Positions 1-12,300 are shown, counted from the first letter of the stretch. The stretch is DNA of 64,000 bases from Hyposmocoma kahamanoa (GCF_003589595.1 NW_020653713.1:393971-457970), one strand, 5' to 3'. Program-made: numbers and translations. The notes: generated by a model not told the origin, from the letters alone.

Positions 1-1349
1 ATCTCAAAAATTGCGTCATATTATATTTTTATGTCAAAATTGCGTTAGATTAATAATTTATCTCCAAAATTCGCTATACTTGTATGTCATTCGTATACGA
101 TTTAATTTCAAAGTTACAGGACAACACTGTCGCTTTGAAATTGCGTAGGTAATATTAATATAACTTAAAGCAATTTGAAATAATGTCTACTATGTTAGTT
201 GTTATGTTATTGTTGCGATATGTTTACAGTAACCTTTAAAATTTCCATTTGTCCAAAGATTGTTGTAAAACAATAAGTTTTATAACAAGAAAAGTTGGGC
301 ACAAATAAGTTGAAAAAATTGCACCTTTTCTTTTGTCTTTGTCGTAATCGGGTAAGAAAGGCCGAGGGCTTCTCATCCTAATTTTCCTAAGTTCTGAGTA
401 GAAAAAGTTGCTTTTCAATATTTTCATATTAAGAGCATCCTCTAGAGCTCAATGAACAGGACGGGTATTGGGTACCAATGACCTGTTTAGCATAAGCGCG
501 CTCCCACGGTGCGTCCGCGCCAGGACGACGCGCGTAGATTCTTACACGCTCGCAGATCTGCTCTATGTATAGGTTGGCCATATTAACTTTACGCGAAGTC
601 CTTTTAAAAAATAACAATGTTATATAAAAGGGGAGACTTTGAGTCAATTATGAATACGGTAAGCCATTCCAGTTCAACGTCGACCAGTAACTTTCATAGT
701 TAGTAGTATAAACATTCGCGTCTTCGTAACAAAAAATAACTAAGATTAATTTTATTAACCTTCCACAGTGACTCCTATTTTTTATAGTAATAGTACAGAA
801 ATCGTGAGTCTTTTGGTAGTCAAAGAGACAGAGCTGAGTGTGCCGAGCTGCTGCGTAGAACCAAAGCTCGCTTTGACGATCGCTACTGTTTAGGATAGCT
901 ACAAATTCCCACGGTGCCGGTGCCGGTGCCGGTGTTCTTTGTCCGAGCATAAACAACTTAACATCAATGCAAATTTTGTGATTGAGATGCCTAGGACACT
1001 GTAATACTTAAACAGTTTCAAGGCTATTAGAATATTTAGTATAGTATAGTATAGTTTAATAAGGAGACACTCGTTCATTTTGCGCATAAATTATGTACCT
1101 TGGACTTTTGTGACTTTTTTAGGTGATACCGGGTTCTTGAAGGACGAGGTTATGAAAATTTGTTTTTATTAGTATAATCAAGAGTTCAAATAATTAAACA
1201 CATTATCATTTGCTGACCGTTACTGTCTACTTAGTACGTGCCAACTTCACAAGGTTGTAGGTACAACTGCATACTAAGGAAGAAAGAATGCACTGTCCCA
1301 CGGAAATGACAAGAGGAGCGTTTCTACTATAAATAAGAATGAAATTTAC
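1..1349. other. Intergenic, no recognised gene
   Basis: The stretch is AT-rich and open frames are short. It contains a small GGTGCC tandem repeat (about 913-934), a TATAGTATAGTATAG run (about 1038-1055) and a 50-codon GC-rich ORF on the minus strand (431-580, starting MANLYIEQICERV). That ORF has unusually protein-like codon use but no family I recognise. It could be an exon or repeat fragment of something outside the window. Confidence 0.4.
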
Positions 1350-1661
1350 TCAGTCACAATCATAGTGTTTTATTTAAAAATATCAAATATAATTCCTAAT
1401 CAGTACAACAATTTACACATCAAGGCTCATTACTACGTATGTAGGGTACTTAGTTGATTGATTTATTTCACCCACAGCTGTTAGTTTGTAAGGCCGAACA
1501 TAGGGCGAAGTTTATAAAAATATCACAAAATTTATAATAATAAAAATACAACAACAAATACAACAATAGGGACAAAGTGGATGACATTTCACCGCTTCGC
1601 GAAGGTGGGTCCTCCCGCACAATCACACTGCGCACATCACATGAACCGCCACAGACTCAGT
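1350..1661 (-). other. Probable 3' UTR of the membrane-anchored carboxypeptidase
   Basis: The sequence between the stop codon at 1662 and an AATAAA on the minus strand at 1369-1374 has no open frame worth calling. It is the likely 3' untranslated region. The exact cleavage site cannot be read from sequence alone. Confidence 0.45.
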
Positions 1662-4600
1662 CTAAGTCAAAAATATATCGTCAGATACATTGTCAACCAT
1701 GTTATAGCAGAAAGCCTCAGTTTTCCTCTTCAATCTGATGTACGACACGACGCCGACAATCAAAGCCGCGACTAAAGCGACATTTATCGCAATGCTTATT
1801 ATCATTCCGGTGTTCGTGTGATCCTGATGAGGCTGATCTCTAACGGCAAGTAAGTCTGGAGTGTCGTCTGGTCGCGATTTGTAGTTAGCTGGCAAAGGCA
1901 TGTCCAAGCGTCTGATGAAGTAGGACACGAGCCTGTAAGCCTGGGCCGGTTTGTCTATGGGGACTAGATGACCTGCGCCTCGAACGAGCGCCTCAGTGAA
2001 GCCGCCTCCGCTTTTCACGTAGCTGGAAAGGGAGATGAAATAAAAACCTCTGCGACATCACGCAACATAATGGTGCCCACCGCGCGGGTGCATACCCCGC
2101 CACGGACTCGTCGTAGCTCCACGGCACGCGAGGCGCCGCGAGGAAGTCCCGGCGGCGGCTCCAGCGCCAGCGGCGGCGCGCGCCGGCGCTCGGCGCGCAC
2201 GGGGCGACGAGATCCAATTGACCACTGAAACAAGTTTTTTTATATACATGCCAGGCAAATGACTCCACTCCACCTGATGTTAAGTGGAAAGTGGTATCCA
2301 AACGCGAAGGAACCTAGTGCAGCGATGAAACCCTCGCTGCACTAGCCACCTCCACCCTGCCTGCCTACAATATGCCTCTTCGCGCCTCGTTTGAAGGACC
2401 CCATATCATAAGAGGGAGGGAAGACGTGTGCCGGAAGGGAGTTCCATTTGTCAACCGTGCGGCAGAGAAAGGAGCCACCGAACCTTTTAGTACGCGATGG
2501 AATGTCGCAGGTACTGAAACGGTGACTACGAAGGCCAGCACTCGTGCTTCTGAGCGGGAACGGGGAAGGGGGGATGAGGTTGAACGGCTCTTCAGAGCAC
2601 TCACCATGGTACCTACATGCGGTAAAAGGCGCTAAGCGATGCAACATCTCTACTCTGTTGCAGAGGTTCAAGGCGTGATGAGACCTCTTCGTCGCCTATA
2701 ATTCGAGTAGCACGACGCTGTAATTTATCCAAGGCATCGAGTAGGTACTTGGCGGAGCCGTCCCACAAGTGCGAACAATACTCAACGCAAGACCGGACCT
2801 GTGTTTTGTACAGCAGGCATAACTGGTCCGGCGTGAAAAAACGTCGCAACTTGTTCAGGACCCCGAGTTTCCGTGAGGCTGTTTTGATTACAGATTCGAT
2901 GTAGCTCCTTGGATTCAAATCACAGCAGATTTCCATACCGAGCAAGGTAAAACTGCTCTGAGGTGGAAGTGCTGTGCTCATCAGAGAAGGCATGGGAAGG
3001 AACGGCGACAATTTTGTTGTTAACGCGCAAACCTGTGTTATCTTGGCGTTGAACTCAACAAGATTTCAAGTTTTGTTTTCGACCATGTGGTCGACTTGGT
3101 GTGGCGACTTGCTTGGTTCGGAATTCCCTATACTATGACGACCCACGCAAAATAGGCGCCTTGACGTCGAGTTGCGGACACTAGCCCGTTACACCAAGTA
3201 CCAAGTAGTACTATGACGACCTAAGTTCATTTCTCAAATTGGTATAGGGATTCGAACCCGGAACCTCCTCATTCAGCGCCCACAGTCCAAACCGTTGGGC
3301 CGCCGATGTCACCATAAATGTAAATAAACTAACTATTTTAACGGTCTACTGCAGATAAAGACCATTTCAAAAAATGAATTATTTGTCGTATTGCAATCTT
3401 TGCATTTGTCAGGCGAATGTTCAATTACAACGAACCTGCATTCTAGTGCCCAGAAAATCAGTTTTGCTCATTTCTTGAAATCACGCAAAGACGCAACCAC
3501 ACAACGAGCCGTCAACGAAAAGTCTAATATTACACAACTACCATTAGAAACTGACCAGTAAATTAAAACTCTGTAATGCTCAAGCACCTCTTCTATCTTG
3601 GACTCTAATTTGAACAGGAAATCAGGCAACAGCTTGCTGCGCGCAGTGCCGTTGTCAGCGGTAAACTCTACGTCCCCCACATGTAACGCTTCTCTCACAT
3701 CTTCCCTGCGCAAGTATTCTTCGAACTCGTTAATATCATAATCGTCCACGAGGATATTGTAGAGTTGTTTTTGCAGAGACAAATCGCTTAGTCTGTCCAG
3801 TAATGTGTTACGAAACTGCAAGAGACATATCAATTTTAGCTTTCCACATTTGTAAGGGTATGTTTCACACTGTAGTATCGAAACACACGATAGCTTCATT
3901 TCATAATCTCACATAAAATACGAACCTCAGCCGCCTGCGCATATTCGCCCCTCTGTATTGCCGAGACGTACGCGTCCTGCAGAGGTCGCACAGCGAGCGC
4001 ACCCTGCGTGTCGATTAGACCCCATTGATGGAACACGGCAGTCACATTCTCTATGTCCTCCCGATCTAGCACTGGATTGCCCAGGATTATACCCTGGAAA
4101 GGCCAATACATCTTGACAAAGAGTCAATACTTTATTTATTACCTCCATATTTAATCCAGTCTGCTCGAATGGATCGACACGAGGTGTTTTCTTCTCCTTA
4201 GCAGCTTGTTAGGAATATTCTACCTAGATAGATAGATAAAACGTTTATTCAGCACAAATACAAGCAGAAATATTTACAATCACTTCACAAGATATAACAC
4301 AAAAGCACATAGAACATAAATTAGTACACATTGATAAACACATATATAGAGAAAACAAAATTTGACTCAGCATAAATACTGTAGACCCTGAAAAGTCAAA
4401 CACTGCTGGTTTTCTGCTAGTATCATAAGGTGAGCGACCACAACCCAGTAGGATATGCCACCAAAACGTGCAAATACACATACCTCTTAAATTAAATATT
4501 TATCAAGTATGCTAAATGTAGATAAGTTGAATGTGGTTAGTACCTGTAAATTAATACTTCTATTCTCGTCAGTGTTGTCCTTAATCTTTACAGCGAGGGC

Positions 4601-7600
4601 GGGTACGTAGTGTCCAGCGTACGACTCTCCCGCAATATACAGGGGAGCCGAGCGGAGTTCTGGAAAGATTGTCAGGAACTGCTGGACGGCGCTATACAGG
4701 TGGTTGCTGTACTGTGGAAGAAGCATAATAAAATCATTTTCATTGTGGTATAGGAAATATTTGTTAACAATCCCGTGGACAGCTTTGGGCATTACACAAC
4801 AGATTTCATATTTGCCTTTTTGGCAAAACCTGTTACGGAAATTAACTCGAGAGCAGTCACACTGTATAAAGTTTATTTGTGAGTAGCAAACAACGCTATG
4901 AAAGGTCGAATGTCTCCGCGTGAACTGACGATTTTAGCGTAGTAGGTACACCGTACAACTGAACTAACTGGACCTGCTCTTATCAGCCCGCAAGCCACGA
5001 CAATCGCCCATCGACGCTGCGGTGATGTAGATAAATACATTTATAAGTAAGCAGGCAATATAATTACGTTCGTGCAAGCGACACAGCGCCATTGACTCGA
5101 AAGTTAACACTGCGGAAGTACAGTCAAGTTTTTGTCTTGCAATGCAAGTTAATCAAACAGTTGATTTGCGTTCGGTTTAGAAACGGTGACGACATATAAA
5201 ATCAATTAAACATTATAGTTAATTTCATGCCCTTGATCCGTGCGTTGTGAAAATGTAGGTACAGTCCCGCCATAATCTTTCCGAACTCCAAGGAGTGATA
5301 AATGCTCGGGACGAACTCCTCCGATGAATAGATTTATGTCAACACCGACAGGAGTACACCTTGAACCTGTGTGCAGTGCACTGTGAATGTATGTAGTTGT
5401 TATCAATTATTATCAACCGGGGCGGTGTCAACACGCTTGTAGTCAGAATGCCAAAAGTCAATTGGTGTATATAAATACCTAGAAAAGTGCATGCAAGTCA
5501 TACGAAACTCAATTCCGTATTTAGGAAGCGTCAATTATTTCGTGTATATTTTCTTGGCCTATACAATTATCTAAATAAACAAGATCCAAATATAGGAATT
5601 GTGTAAGAGATAGACGATAAAAATGTTACACGTGTTATTATAGTGTTTAGTTTACGTCGACCTTCAGAGCGAAGAGGAAAAAACGTTGTATGTACGTAAT
5701 ATAACTGTGTGGCATTCTTAAAAGGAAAACGACCTGTCAAGCGACCTACGGTTTGCCAAGAACTCGACCTACATCGATGTTTAAAGAAAAGGGCAAAATT
5801 TTAACTTATCTCACTCTCTTTCTCTGATTGTTTAGTCACAAAAAGTGCTTCCAAGAAACAGACGGTCTCGCAACTGCAAAGTGGTACTTGGGCAGCTGTC
5901 GAAACGCAGCTCATATGGCCGCACCCAAAGGGAGTCACCACACCTACTTACTGAATGATGGTTGAACGCGTCTGGATAATTAATCTTCGAGCACTACAAA
6001 ATTATAACAGAGCCAATCACAAAGACAAAACACATCTATACTACTCGGGAATATCGATTACATACGATCTAGTGAATCCGAAGATGCGAAGAGCTCCTTT
6101 CATATCCACCGGATGGACGACGTAGACCCCGACGGCCTATCGACTAGTGTGAAAGATGATCGGCTGATGCCGGTCACACCTCTTTCAATATGGTGGCTCC
6201 CTGGGGATGCGACATGTAAAAATAGGAAATAGTATGTGACATCGGCACTCACTTCTTCACTGTGACACCCAAGCACGACCCATAAACGAATAGTGTCACA
6301 ACCATAGATATTACAACTGAGCAAATAAACGTACCGTGGACGAATTAGTCGCGAACCCTTGTTCGCTGCCGGTGAAGCTGAACCCGGCTCCGATGGGATT
6401 GTCGATGAACAACATCGAATGTTGTCTGCTCCAGGACCATTCGCGCACTGAAACACGTGAAGAATTCGATTTAGTCAAGACATTGTCGAATCTGTTTGAT
6501 CTGATAGGAGTTTCCAAAACAATTTACAAATAACAATAAGGATCTTAGTAATTTTAAGACATACTACGCATTTTGAAGGAGCTGGTGCTTGTTAAAGGCT
6601 TAACACCTCTACCGCTAGTTACCAGGCCCTCACACTTGAGAATGACATACAAAGTTACGGCATTACTAAGAAGATTACAAAGATTATATGAGAGAAACAA
6701 AATTAAAAAAGAGAAAAAATGTACATTTACACTTTATTGATGCACAATTATTTATTTAGATGTAAAATTTTGCACGTGAGGGGTGTAGGTGTGCGTTTGT
6801 GTGTGGTTGGGTGTGTGTGCATAGATGTGAACGTGTGTGCGTTTGTACGGCTTCCCATTGGATGAAGCAAAGCTTCAGTATCCTTAAAATTTAAGTTTTG
6901 CAACCAGTTCGTTAACTCCTTTTTACATTCGAATTTATTTCATCCAAAGATATTAACGTACGCACTATAAAAACGTAAGTCTTTCACTGTTACTAGACGG
7001 CACTTGGGCTATCCACCTGCATTTATTTTAATTTTATAGAATAGAAGTTTGGATGATAACAATAATGTTCGTTTAGAGTTCATATGTGATAATAAATGAT
7101 GGCTTTACGTCACCAGCTCCACGAAAGATCCCTGATAATAATAATGAAGAGGTTACTCAGTAATAAATAAGTCGGCACTTACGTTTCAGCACATTATTGG
7201 TGTATTCAAATGGTCCGATTTCATCGAAAAGACCATATAGACTAGTGGCGCCTGGACCTCCTTGTAGCCATATGATCCAGGGCGTCTCGGGAACCGGTTT
7301 GTTGATCACAGGGAAATACCAGAAGAATGTATTGGAGTTATATTCTTCATCGACGGTGAGAAAACCTGAATGGCTGGTGGTGTCGAGGAACAGCGCAGGA
7401 GTGACTAAAGACCTGTTGCGTGCTTCGGCAGTTTGATTTAATTTTATGAAAGGCGTTAAAAGAAGAGCCGACGTGGCCGCTGCTGTTGGCGCTATCGCTA
7501 ATGTTGTGCTGGAAAGTTGAATAAATCAGCACTTATTACAAAATTAGAGAACGAAACATAACAAAATGTGTTTACAGCAATACGTACTTGTAAGAACACG

Positions 7601-7817
7601 GGTAGCCATCGCTTAAAATCAACGGCGTGAATAAAGTTTACATTATTAAATGCAAATATTATGAATACCCCATTCATTATATTTGCAAAAAAGTGACAAC
7701 AAAACTAAAACTCGCACCTTAGTGACACCATCAGCAATGTAAACAAACTGACGTAGAATCCCGAGCGAAACAAACTTACCTCAACACAAAAAACAGTCCT
7801 ATGCAAGTAAAATCCAT
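1662..7817 (-). CDS. Serine carboxypeptidase (vitellogenic carboxypeptidase-like), membrane-anchored copy
   Basis: Eight exons join in frame into 520 aa: 7780-7817, 7183-7508, 6335-6447, 4544-4711, 3926-4093, 3556-3815, 2096-2224 and 1662-2022. All introns are GT-AG. An S10-family peptidase removes C-terminal residues from peptides in the secretory or lysosomal route. Seen in the protein: an N-terminal signal peptide (MDFTCIGLFFVL, then an Ala-rich stretch to about residue 27), the oxyanion motif WLQGGPGA at 93-100, the nucleophile elbow GESYAG (Ser189), GQLD (Asp362) and GAGH (His419). The triad is complete. After the peptidase domain, residues 474-496 form a hydrophobic helix followed by RLKRK and a tail of about 20 residues, which predicts a type I membrane protein. 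Exon 7 is much richer in GC than its surroundings. The gene is a tandem duplicate of the copy at 9378-16917. The family call is secure; calling it vitellogenic-like rather than lysosomal CPVL-like is an inference. Confidence 0.9.
2250..3060 (-). mobile_element. Decayed jockey-like non-LTR retrotransposon, RT C-terminal part
   Basis: Minus-strand frames at 2613-3011 and 2342-2671 carry the conserved region after the reverse-transcriptase palm. Visible motifs include KLGVLNKLRRFFTP, LLYKTQVRSCVEYCSHLWDG and LDKLQRRATRIIGD, then YHGECSEE and, near the end, FLCRTVDKWNSLPAHVFP. Two frames are needed, so it is broken by indels, and the palm catalytic motifs are absent. It sits in the same orientation as the host gene inside intron 6 of the carboxypeptidase. 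The same protein segment recurs, also decayed, at 12850-13900. Confidence 0.8.
3230..3316 (-). repeat. tRNA-derived SINE head
   Basis: The minus strand shows a tRNA-like promoter: an A-box-like TGGCCCAACGGT and a B box GGGTTCGAATCCC about 35 bases apart. The rest does not fold into a full tRNA cloverleaf with matching acceptor arms, so this is read as a SINE rather than a tRNA gene. It lies in carboxypeptidase intron 6, just upstream (minus sense) of the jockey-like remnant. Confidence 0.6.
4215..4490 (-). repeat. Probable non-LTR or SINE 3' end with short tandem tail, in intron 4
   Basis: The plus strand shows GATAGATAGATAAAACGTTTATT at the left border, which in minus sense is an AATAAA followed by a TATC tandem tail. 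That ending is typical of insect non-LTR or SINE insertions. The internal sequence to about 4490 has no recognisable protein. Boundaries are approximate. Confidence 0.35.
4712..6334. other. Carboxypeptidase intron 3, no gene
   Basis: This 1.6 kb intron is AT-rich and holds only short, unconnected frames. A slightly GC-richer patch near 5870-5950 could be a repeat fragment. No splice-compatible extra exon was found that would fit the protein between FATNSST and YSNHLYSAV. Confidence 0.5.
6448..7182. repeat. Intron 2 with GT-rich simple sequence
   Basis: This intron separates the oxyanion-loop exon from the exon with LFIDNPIG. Around 6773-6850 it contains an imperfect GT/TG-rich low-complexity run. 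Nothing else is recognisable. Confidence 0.5.
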
Positions 7818-7852
7818 TTTCTATAAAATAAGCGTCGATATTCACGTGAGAA

Positions 7853-7858
7853 TTTATA
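7853..7858 (-). promoter_or_regulatory. Candidate TATA box of the membrane-anchored carboxypeptidase
   Basis: On the minus strand TTTATAAA lies about 36 bases upstream of the ATG at 7817. A start about 25-30 bases downstream would leave a very short 5' UTR. AT-rich sequence makes chance matches common. Confidence 0.25.
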
Positions 7859-8289
7859 AAGCTAAGGATTTACGAACACTCGGGTCATAATACAAGGTCG
7901 CCTGTCGACGGACGTTCACAGACGCGCGCCGTTCGAGACTGCTCGCGTTGCGTCATACTCTATAAACAACTTGCGCTTTATTGCGCTTATAACTATGATC
8001 AGCAAATCCGTAATACTTATAAGTCGTCTTGTGGATTTGCTACTAAGGTTTGAGTAGGCGTTTATAGAACGGCCAAAAGAAACAAGTAGATGATGTCGAT
8101 CAGCGAAAAGTACGACATGTGAAAGGTAATGTGTACGACATGTGAATCCGGTAGCATTATGAGTGAAACGTCTCGCGCTCGGCAATATCAAGTCGGACGT
8201 ATCTGCGGCCTCTTCCGCCGCGATCGGGATAATAATATTTAATTTACATAATTATACAATTGCTTTAGGGTAAATCTGTCCAAAAGTTT

Positions 8290-8490
8290 GACGACCTCGG
8301 TGGCCCAGCGGTCAACACCGCGGACACTAGGCGAGGCGGTTCCGAGGTCGGTTCCCGAAAGGATTACTTCGGGACATGACCGTTTCTATATCGGTTCTTA
8401 TCCAATTAAAAACACCGAATGTCGTCCGATTCCACAGTCGTCAATAGCGACACGAAGGTTGCACCTATTCAATAAAATTTTTTAATTACC
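8290..8490 (+). repeat. tRNA-derived SINE
   Basis: It begins GACGACCTCGGTGGCCCAGC with an A-box-like TGGCCCAGCGG and a degenerate B box (GGTCGGTTCCCGA). It ends near an AATAAAATTTTTTAATT tail. The same head occurs at 45285, which shows that both belong to one SINE family. Confidence 0.6.
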
Positions 8491-8515
8491 TCAACTTACA
8501 CTTGACGGTGTCGAG

Positions 8516-8581
8516 AAAGAAGGTAAATAAATTTAAATATCTGGGGCACATACTTACGCCTGATCACAAAGACTACTACTA
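8516..8581 (+). mobile_element. Short RTE-like reverse transcriptase fragment
   Basis: The frame beginning at 8522 reads KVNKFKYLGHILTPDHKDYY and then stops. FKYLG-x-I-L-T is the conserved thumb motif of RTE/R1-type insect reverse transcriptases. Only about 20 residues remain, directly beside the SINE at 8290. Confidence 0.45.
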
Positions 8582-8906
8582 GTGTTACTACTAGTTACCA
8601 GTGTTACTAGTTTCGACGTTGCTCGAGGTGAATCTGCTTCCACTATAGGTTTCTTTTTATCGTTATCAACTTTCGTATCCGGCCGGGGCTCATTGTTGAG
8701 ATCAAAAGAATGGAAGCGATCAAACGAAAAGCGCACTGCGCACTTATTCGGTCTACATCGTCCGTACATATCGTTGATATTGCTCACTGTTTGTGCTGTG
8801 TTGGTGTTACGGCGGAGCTCATATTTGTAAATAAAACGCATTTTCGATTTTTCGAATGGCAGAAAAACAAACGAGTAAGTAATTTTTAAAAAACAATACT
8901 TTAACT

Positions 8907-8932
8907 ATATATATATATATATATATATTATA
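8907..8932. repeat. TA microsatellite
   Basis: About 12 TA dinucleotides in a row. Confidence 0.9.
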
Positions 8933-9030
8933 TAAGTAATAATTTTAATTTGAATAAAATAAAATGGAAGATGTCGAAGTTCAAATTTCCCAGTACTTGC
9001 AGTGGGCAATTTCGGGGTATTTGTTTTACT

Positions 9031-9377
9031 TATTTATTTATTGCATAAAATTACACAGCACTGTGACACTCCATAGGCGAGGACCCGAGCGACGCCTCCG
9101 GAACGACGGCCGCTCGCTGCGCCCGCGCCGGCGCGCGGGAGGTGCGCGTCGGCAACGTCGCTCCGGGCGCGCCCGGGGAAGGGCCAGCCCCGCGTCGGAG
9201 GCCGGCGCGGGTTCGCGCCAAACGATATGTAACGAAATGTTGAAATGTTAAGACACTAACTCTAGGAGAATTTCTCGGAAGCGCGAGCGCCACGGCACGA
9301 GTCCGGGCCCTCGAATGAGAGTGCCGGCATCGGGCGAAAGACCCGTCGCGGCACGAAGCGAGGGCTCGCGTTCGCGG
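9031..9377 (-). other. Probable 3' UTR of the secreted carboxypeptidase
   Basis: From the stop codon at 9378, minus-strand sequence runs to overlapping AATAAA signals at 9033-9042. The segment 9075-9230 is very GC-rich and continues the GC island of the last two exons. Open frames here have no recognisable product. Confidence 0.45.
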
Positions 9378-12300
9378 TCACAGGTAGTGCAGGGCGGAGT
9401 GGTTGCGGACGAACTCGTGCAGGAAGGCGGCGGACAGCAGCGGCGCGGGCGCGGCCAGCGGCTGCGCGTGCGTCCAGCGCGCCACCAGCGCCTGCACGGG
9501 CGCGGGCGCGTCGCGCGCCGCCAGGTGGCCCGCGCCGCGCACCAGCACCTCGCTGAGGCGGCCGCCGGCGCGCGCGTACCTGCGGGCGGTCGGCGACAGC
9601 TGCGGGCTGCTGCAGCGCCCTCGCCGCGCGGCACTCACCCCGCCAGGCGCTCGCCGCACAGCACCGGCCGCCGCTCGGCCAGCGCGAAGGCGCGCGCCTC
9701 GCGCCAGCGCCACGCGCGGTAGCTCTCCGACGTCAGCGCGCACGGCAGCATCTGGTCCAGCTGGCCGCTGGGGAAACGCTCGCTTGTCGGTCAGGGCCGC
9801 GGAGCCGAAACGTCGTCGGTCGGCGGTTGCGAGAAAAACGCTCACCAGTAAAGCAGCACCCGGTACTTGTCCAGCAGCTCCTCGTACAGCGGCTTGGCGC
9901 TGCTCAAAAAGTCCGCGTTCAGTTTGCTATTAACGGTCATATTCACGAAACCGAACTTTATGTCTCCCACGTGCAGCGCCCTTTTGACTTCGGTCGTGTT
10001 GAGGAACCGCACGTATCGACCGATCGGGATTTCGTCTTGCAGAAAGTTGTATACGTGCTTCTGGTGCGTCAGAATCATAAGAACGGTCACTAGGTCGATC
10101 CATTTCTAGAATTGAAATCATCCTATATTATTATTTATTACAAACGAGAACTATTATGAAGCGAATCCTCGAAGCGGGCCGAGCGAATTTAGTTAGTTCC
10201 AAATTTTTGAATACTGCAAATATGCTGAGTATAACTATAGGAAGTGTGATAATAAGTTTCGTCGGAATTCCTATAATGTTCGGCACTATGTGCTCCGCGT
10301 CAGATCGTACAGATTTTCAATTTCTACTTGGCTTTATTTGTAAGTCAATGTTGACTTCATATTATTTCGCTAAGATTAAACTAAAAACAACAAGTAAAGT
10401 TACTCTTTGGCAACACAATAAACTAAATAATATCCGAAAAAAAGACGCATCGCGTTTATTTCGGCAAACCGCATTAAAGTTATGCACGAATCTATTTAAT
10501 ATGGTTCAAATTCTAATCTCAGACGCAGTCAAACAAAAAAATATGAACTCACAGTTTTCGCAGCAGCACTGTTATTAGCAGCGATGTCATTCTGGAAGGC
10601 CGTGAGCAGCGGCTTCACTATTTCGATCTGGTCGGCCTGAAGCAGTCCGAAGTAGTAGTACGGCGTCAGCATCTGCGTTATCATCGCCGGCTCGACGTAC
10701 CCGTTGCCCACCAGCACACCCTGAAGCGTACTTATACGAAGTTATCAACGAAATGAAAGCCTACACAATAGCAAAAAACAATATAAATATTGGAAATGAA
10801 ACTATTTTTCCCCAGTCAACCGTGACTATGGGACCTGTAAAGGGCCCGAAACGTTGGTTGTTTGAAAAAACAAGTATACGCGGTTTAAATCCGGAAAAAT
10901 AGTTTCCTTTTTCCTATGTGTAACAATCGCGAAAACCTAAGAACTCGAAATATAAATATTTATACATAATAAAAAACAAAATATTCAGGAAAAAAGTAAA
11001 ACAATGTTATAGGTGATGTGGTATAGTACATTACACACCTGTAGATTGATATTCCCATCTTGATCGGTGAGGTGTCGATGTATCATTGTAGCAAGAGCCG
11101 GCGCGTACTTGCCGGCGTACGACTCGCCGGCCACGAAGAGCGGCGCCCCGCGCAGCTCGGGGAACATCTGTAGGAACTGCCGGACCACCTCGTACAGATG
11201 CGCCGAGTACTATTATGAAAAAAAAACAAAAGCAAACTCAACATCAAAAATCATTTATTCCACAAGTAAAATAAATTTACAGTTGATAACGTCATTTTTA
11301 TGAAACCAAGTGACGGGATGAACAAGTCGCGCACCTGGTGGTAAGTGACACTCCTATCCATAACGCTTACAGTGCCATTCAAACATAAAAAATTAAGATC
11401 TGAGGGTCACTGCCTCTACGCCCGTCACCCTGAAACATAAGTCAACAAGTCCCATGTGCCTGTAACTTCACCAGCACCCTTTCCCTTCAAAACCCAAGAA
11501 CACAGTAATGCTGACATTACCGCTTGGCGGCAAAAATAGGTAAGATGCAGTACTTACCTGGATGCACTCTTTTACAAGGAGCCCTACTACCTACTTCTAA
11601 AAGCTACTGCTCATTCACTGTGCTGACTTCATAATGCATTTATTCATTATTTCATGTAGATTAACAAAGACGTTGCATACATACTTCCCAGAGAAGAACG
11701 AGAAAGATACTCTAGGGGTTGCTCTTTTTAAATAAACTTAAATGCTGTAATACAATTTGAATCAAATTTGTGTGGAATCTAGAGTCCATGTCATGTCGTC
11801 ATTCTTCATCTTTATCCGGGCCCTGTTCTGCATAAATGAGTTAACCCACAAAATGACAGTTTCGAGATATTGAGCATTAAAGATTTTTGGCAACTATTTG
11901 TCATTTTTACAGGACAATTATATATCAAAAGAATTGTAATTAAGTAAGCGTTACGATCAGTTTATTATTTTTTTAAGTTAACAAATTTATGGTTAGTAAT
12001 TAAATGAAAATGGTTTATGCAAAGTTCGATACATCAACAAAATTATTACAAAATTAATTAGCAAACACATTTTTGCTAAATACGGAAAAGTACGTATAAA
12101 GTGTCACTTAATCGTTGAAAACACTGAGAAATCACATTTTCATAGTGATCATGTATTCAACCAAGTAACAGTAGTTTTATTTTTGTCAGTCAACGTGTTT
12201 TGTTTTCAATAATCAAAAGCCCTTCTTCTTTGACCAGTAACAATCGGGGGTGTACAAAAGGAGCCTCGTAACGACGTAACATTCCTTACATTTACGAGAT

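Larger units (their letters stand above)
7818..9030. other. Intergenic between the two carboxypeptidases
   Basis: It holds the promoter side of the downstream gene, a tRNA-derived SINE (8290-8490), a 66-base reverse-transcriptase fragment (8516-8581) and a TA microsatellite (about 8907-8932). Frames on both strands over 8554-8841 are open for 80-95 codons but show no known domain; they probably belong to the same retroelement debris. Confidence 0.5.

Noticed and set aside
3230..3316. Possible tRNA gene on the minus strand
   Set aside because: A and B boxes are present but no complete cloverleaf; related heads elsewhere mark it as SINE.
9315..9933. Long overlapping plus-strand ORFs of 135-176 codons
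   Set aside because: They are GC-rich antisense shadows of the carboxypeptidase's last exons.
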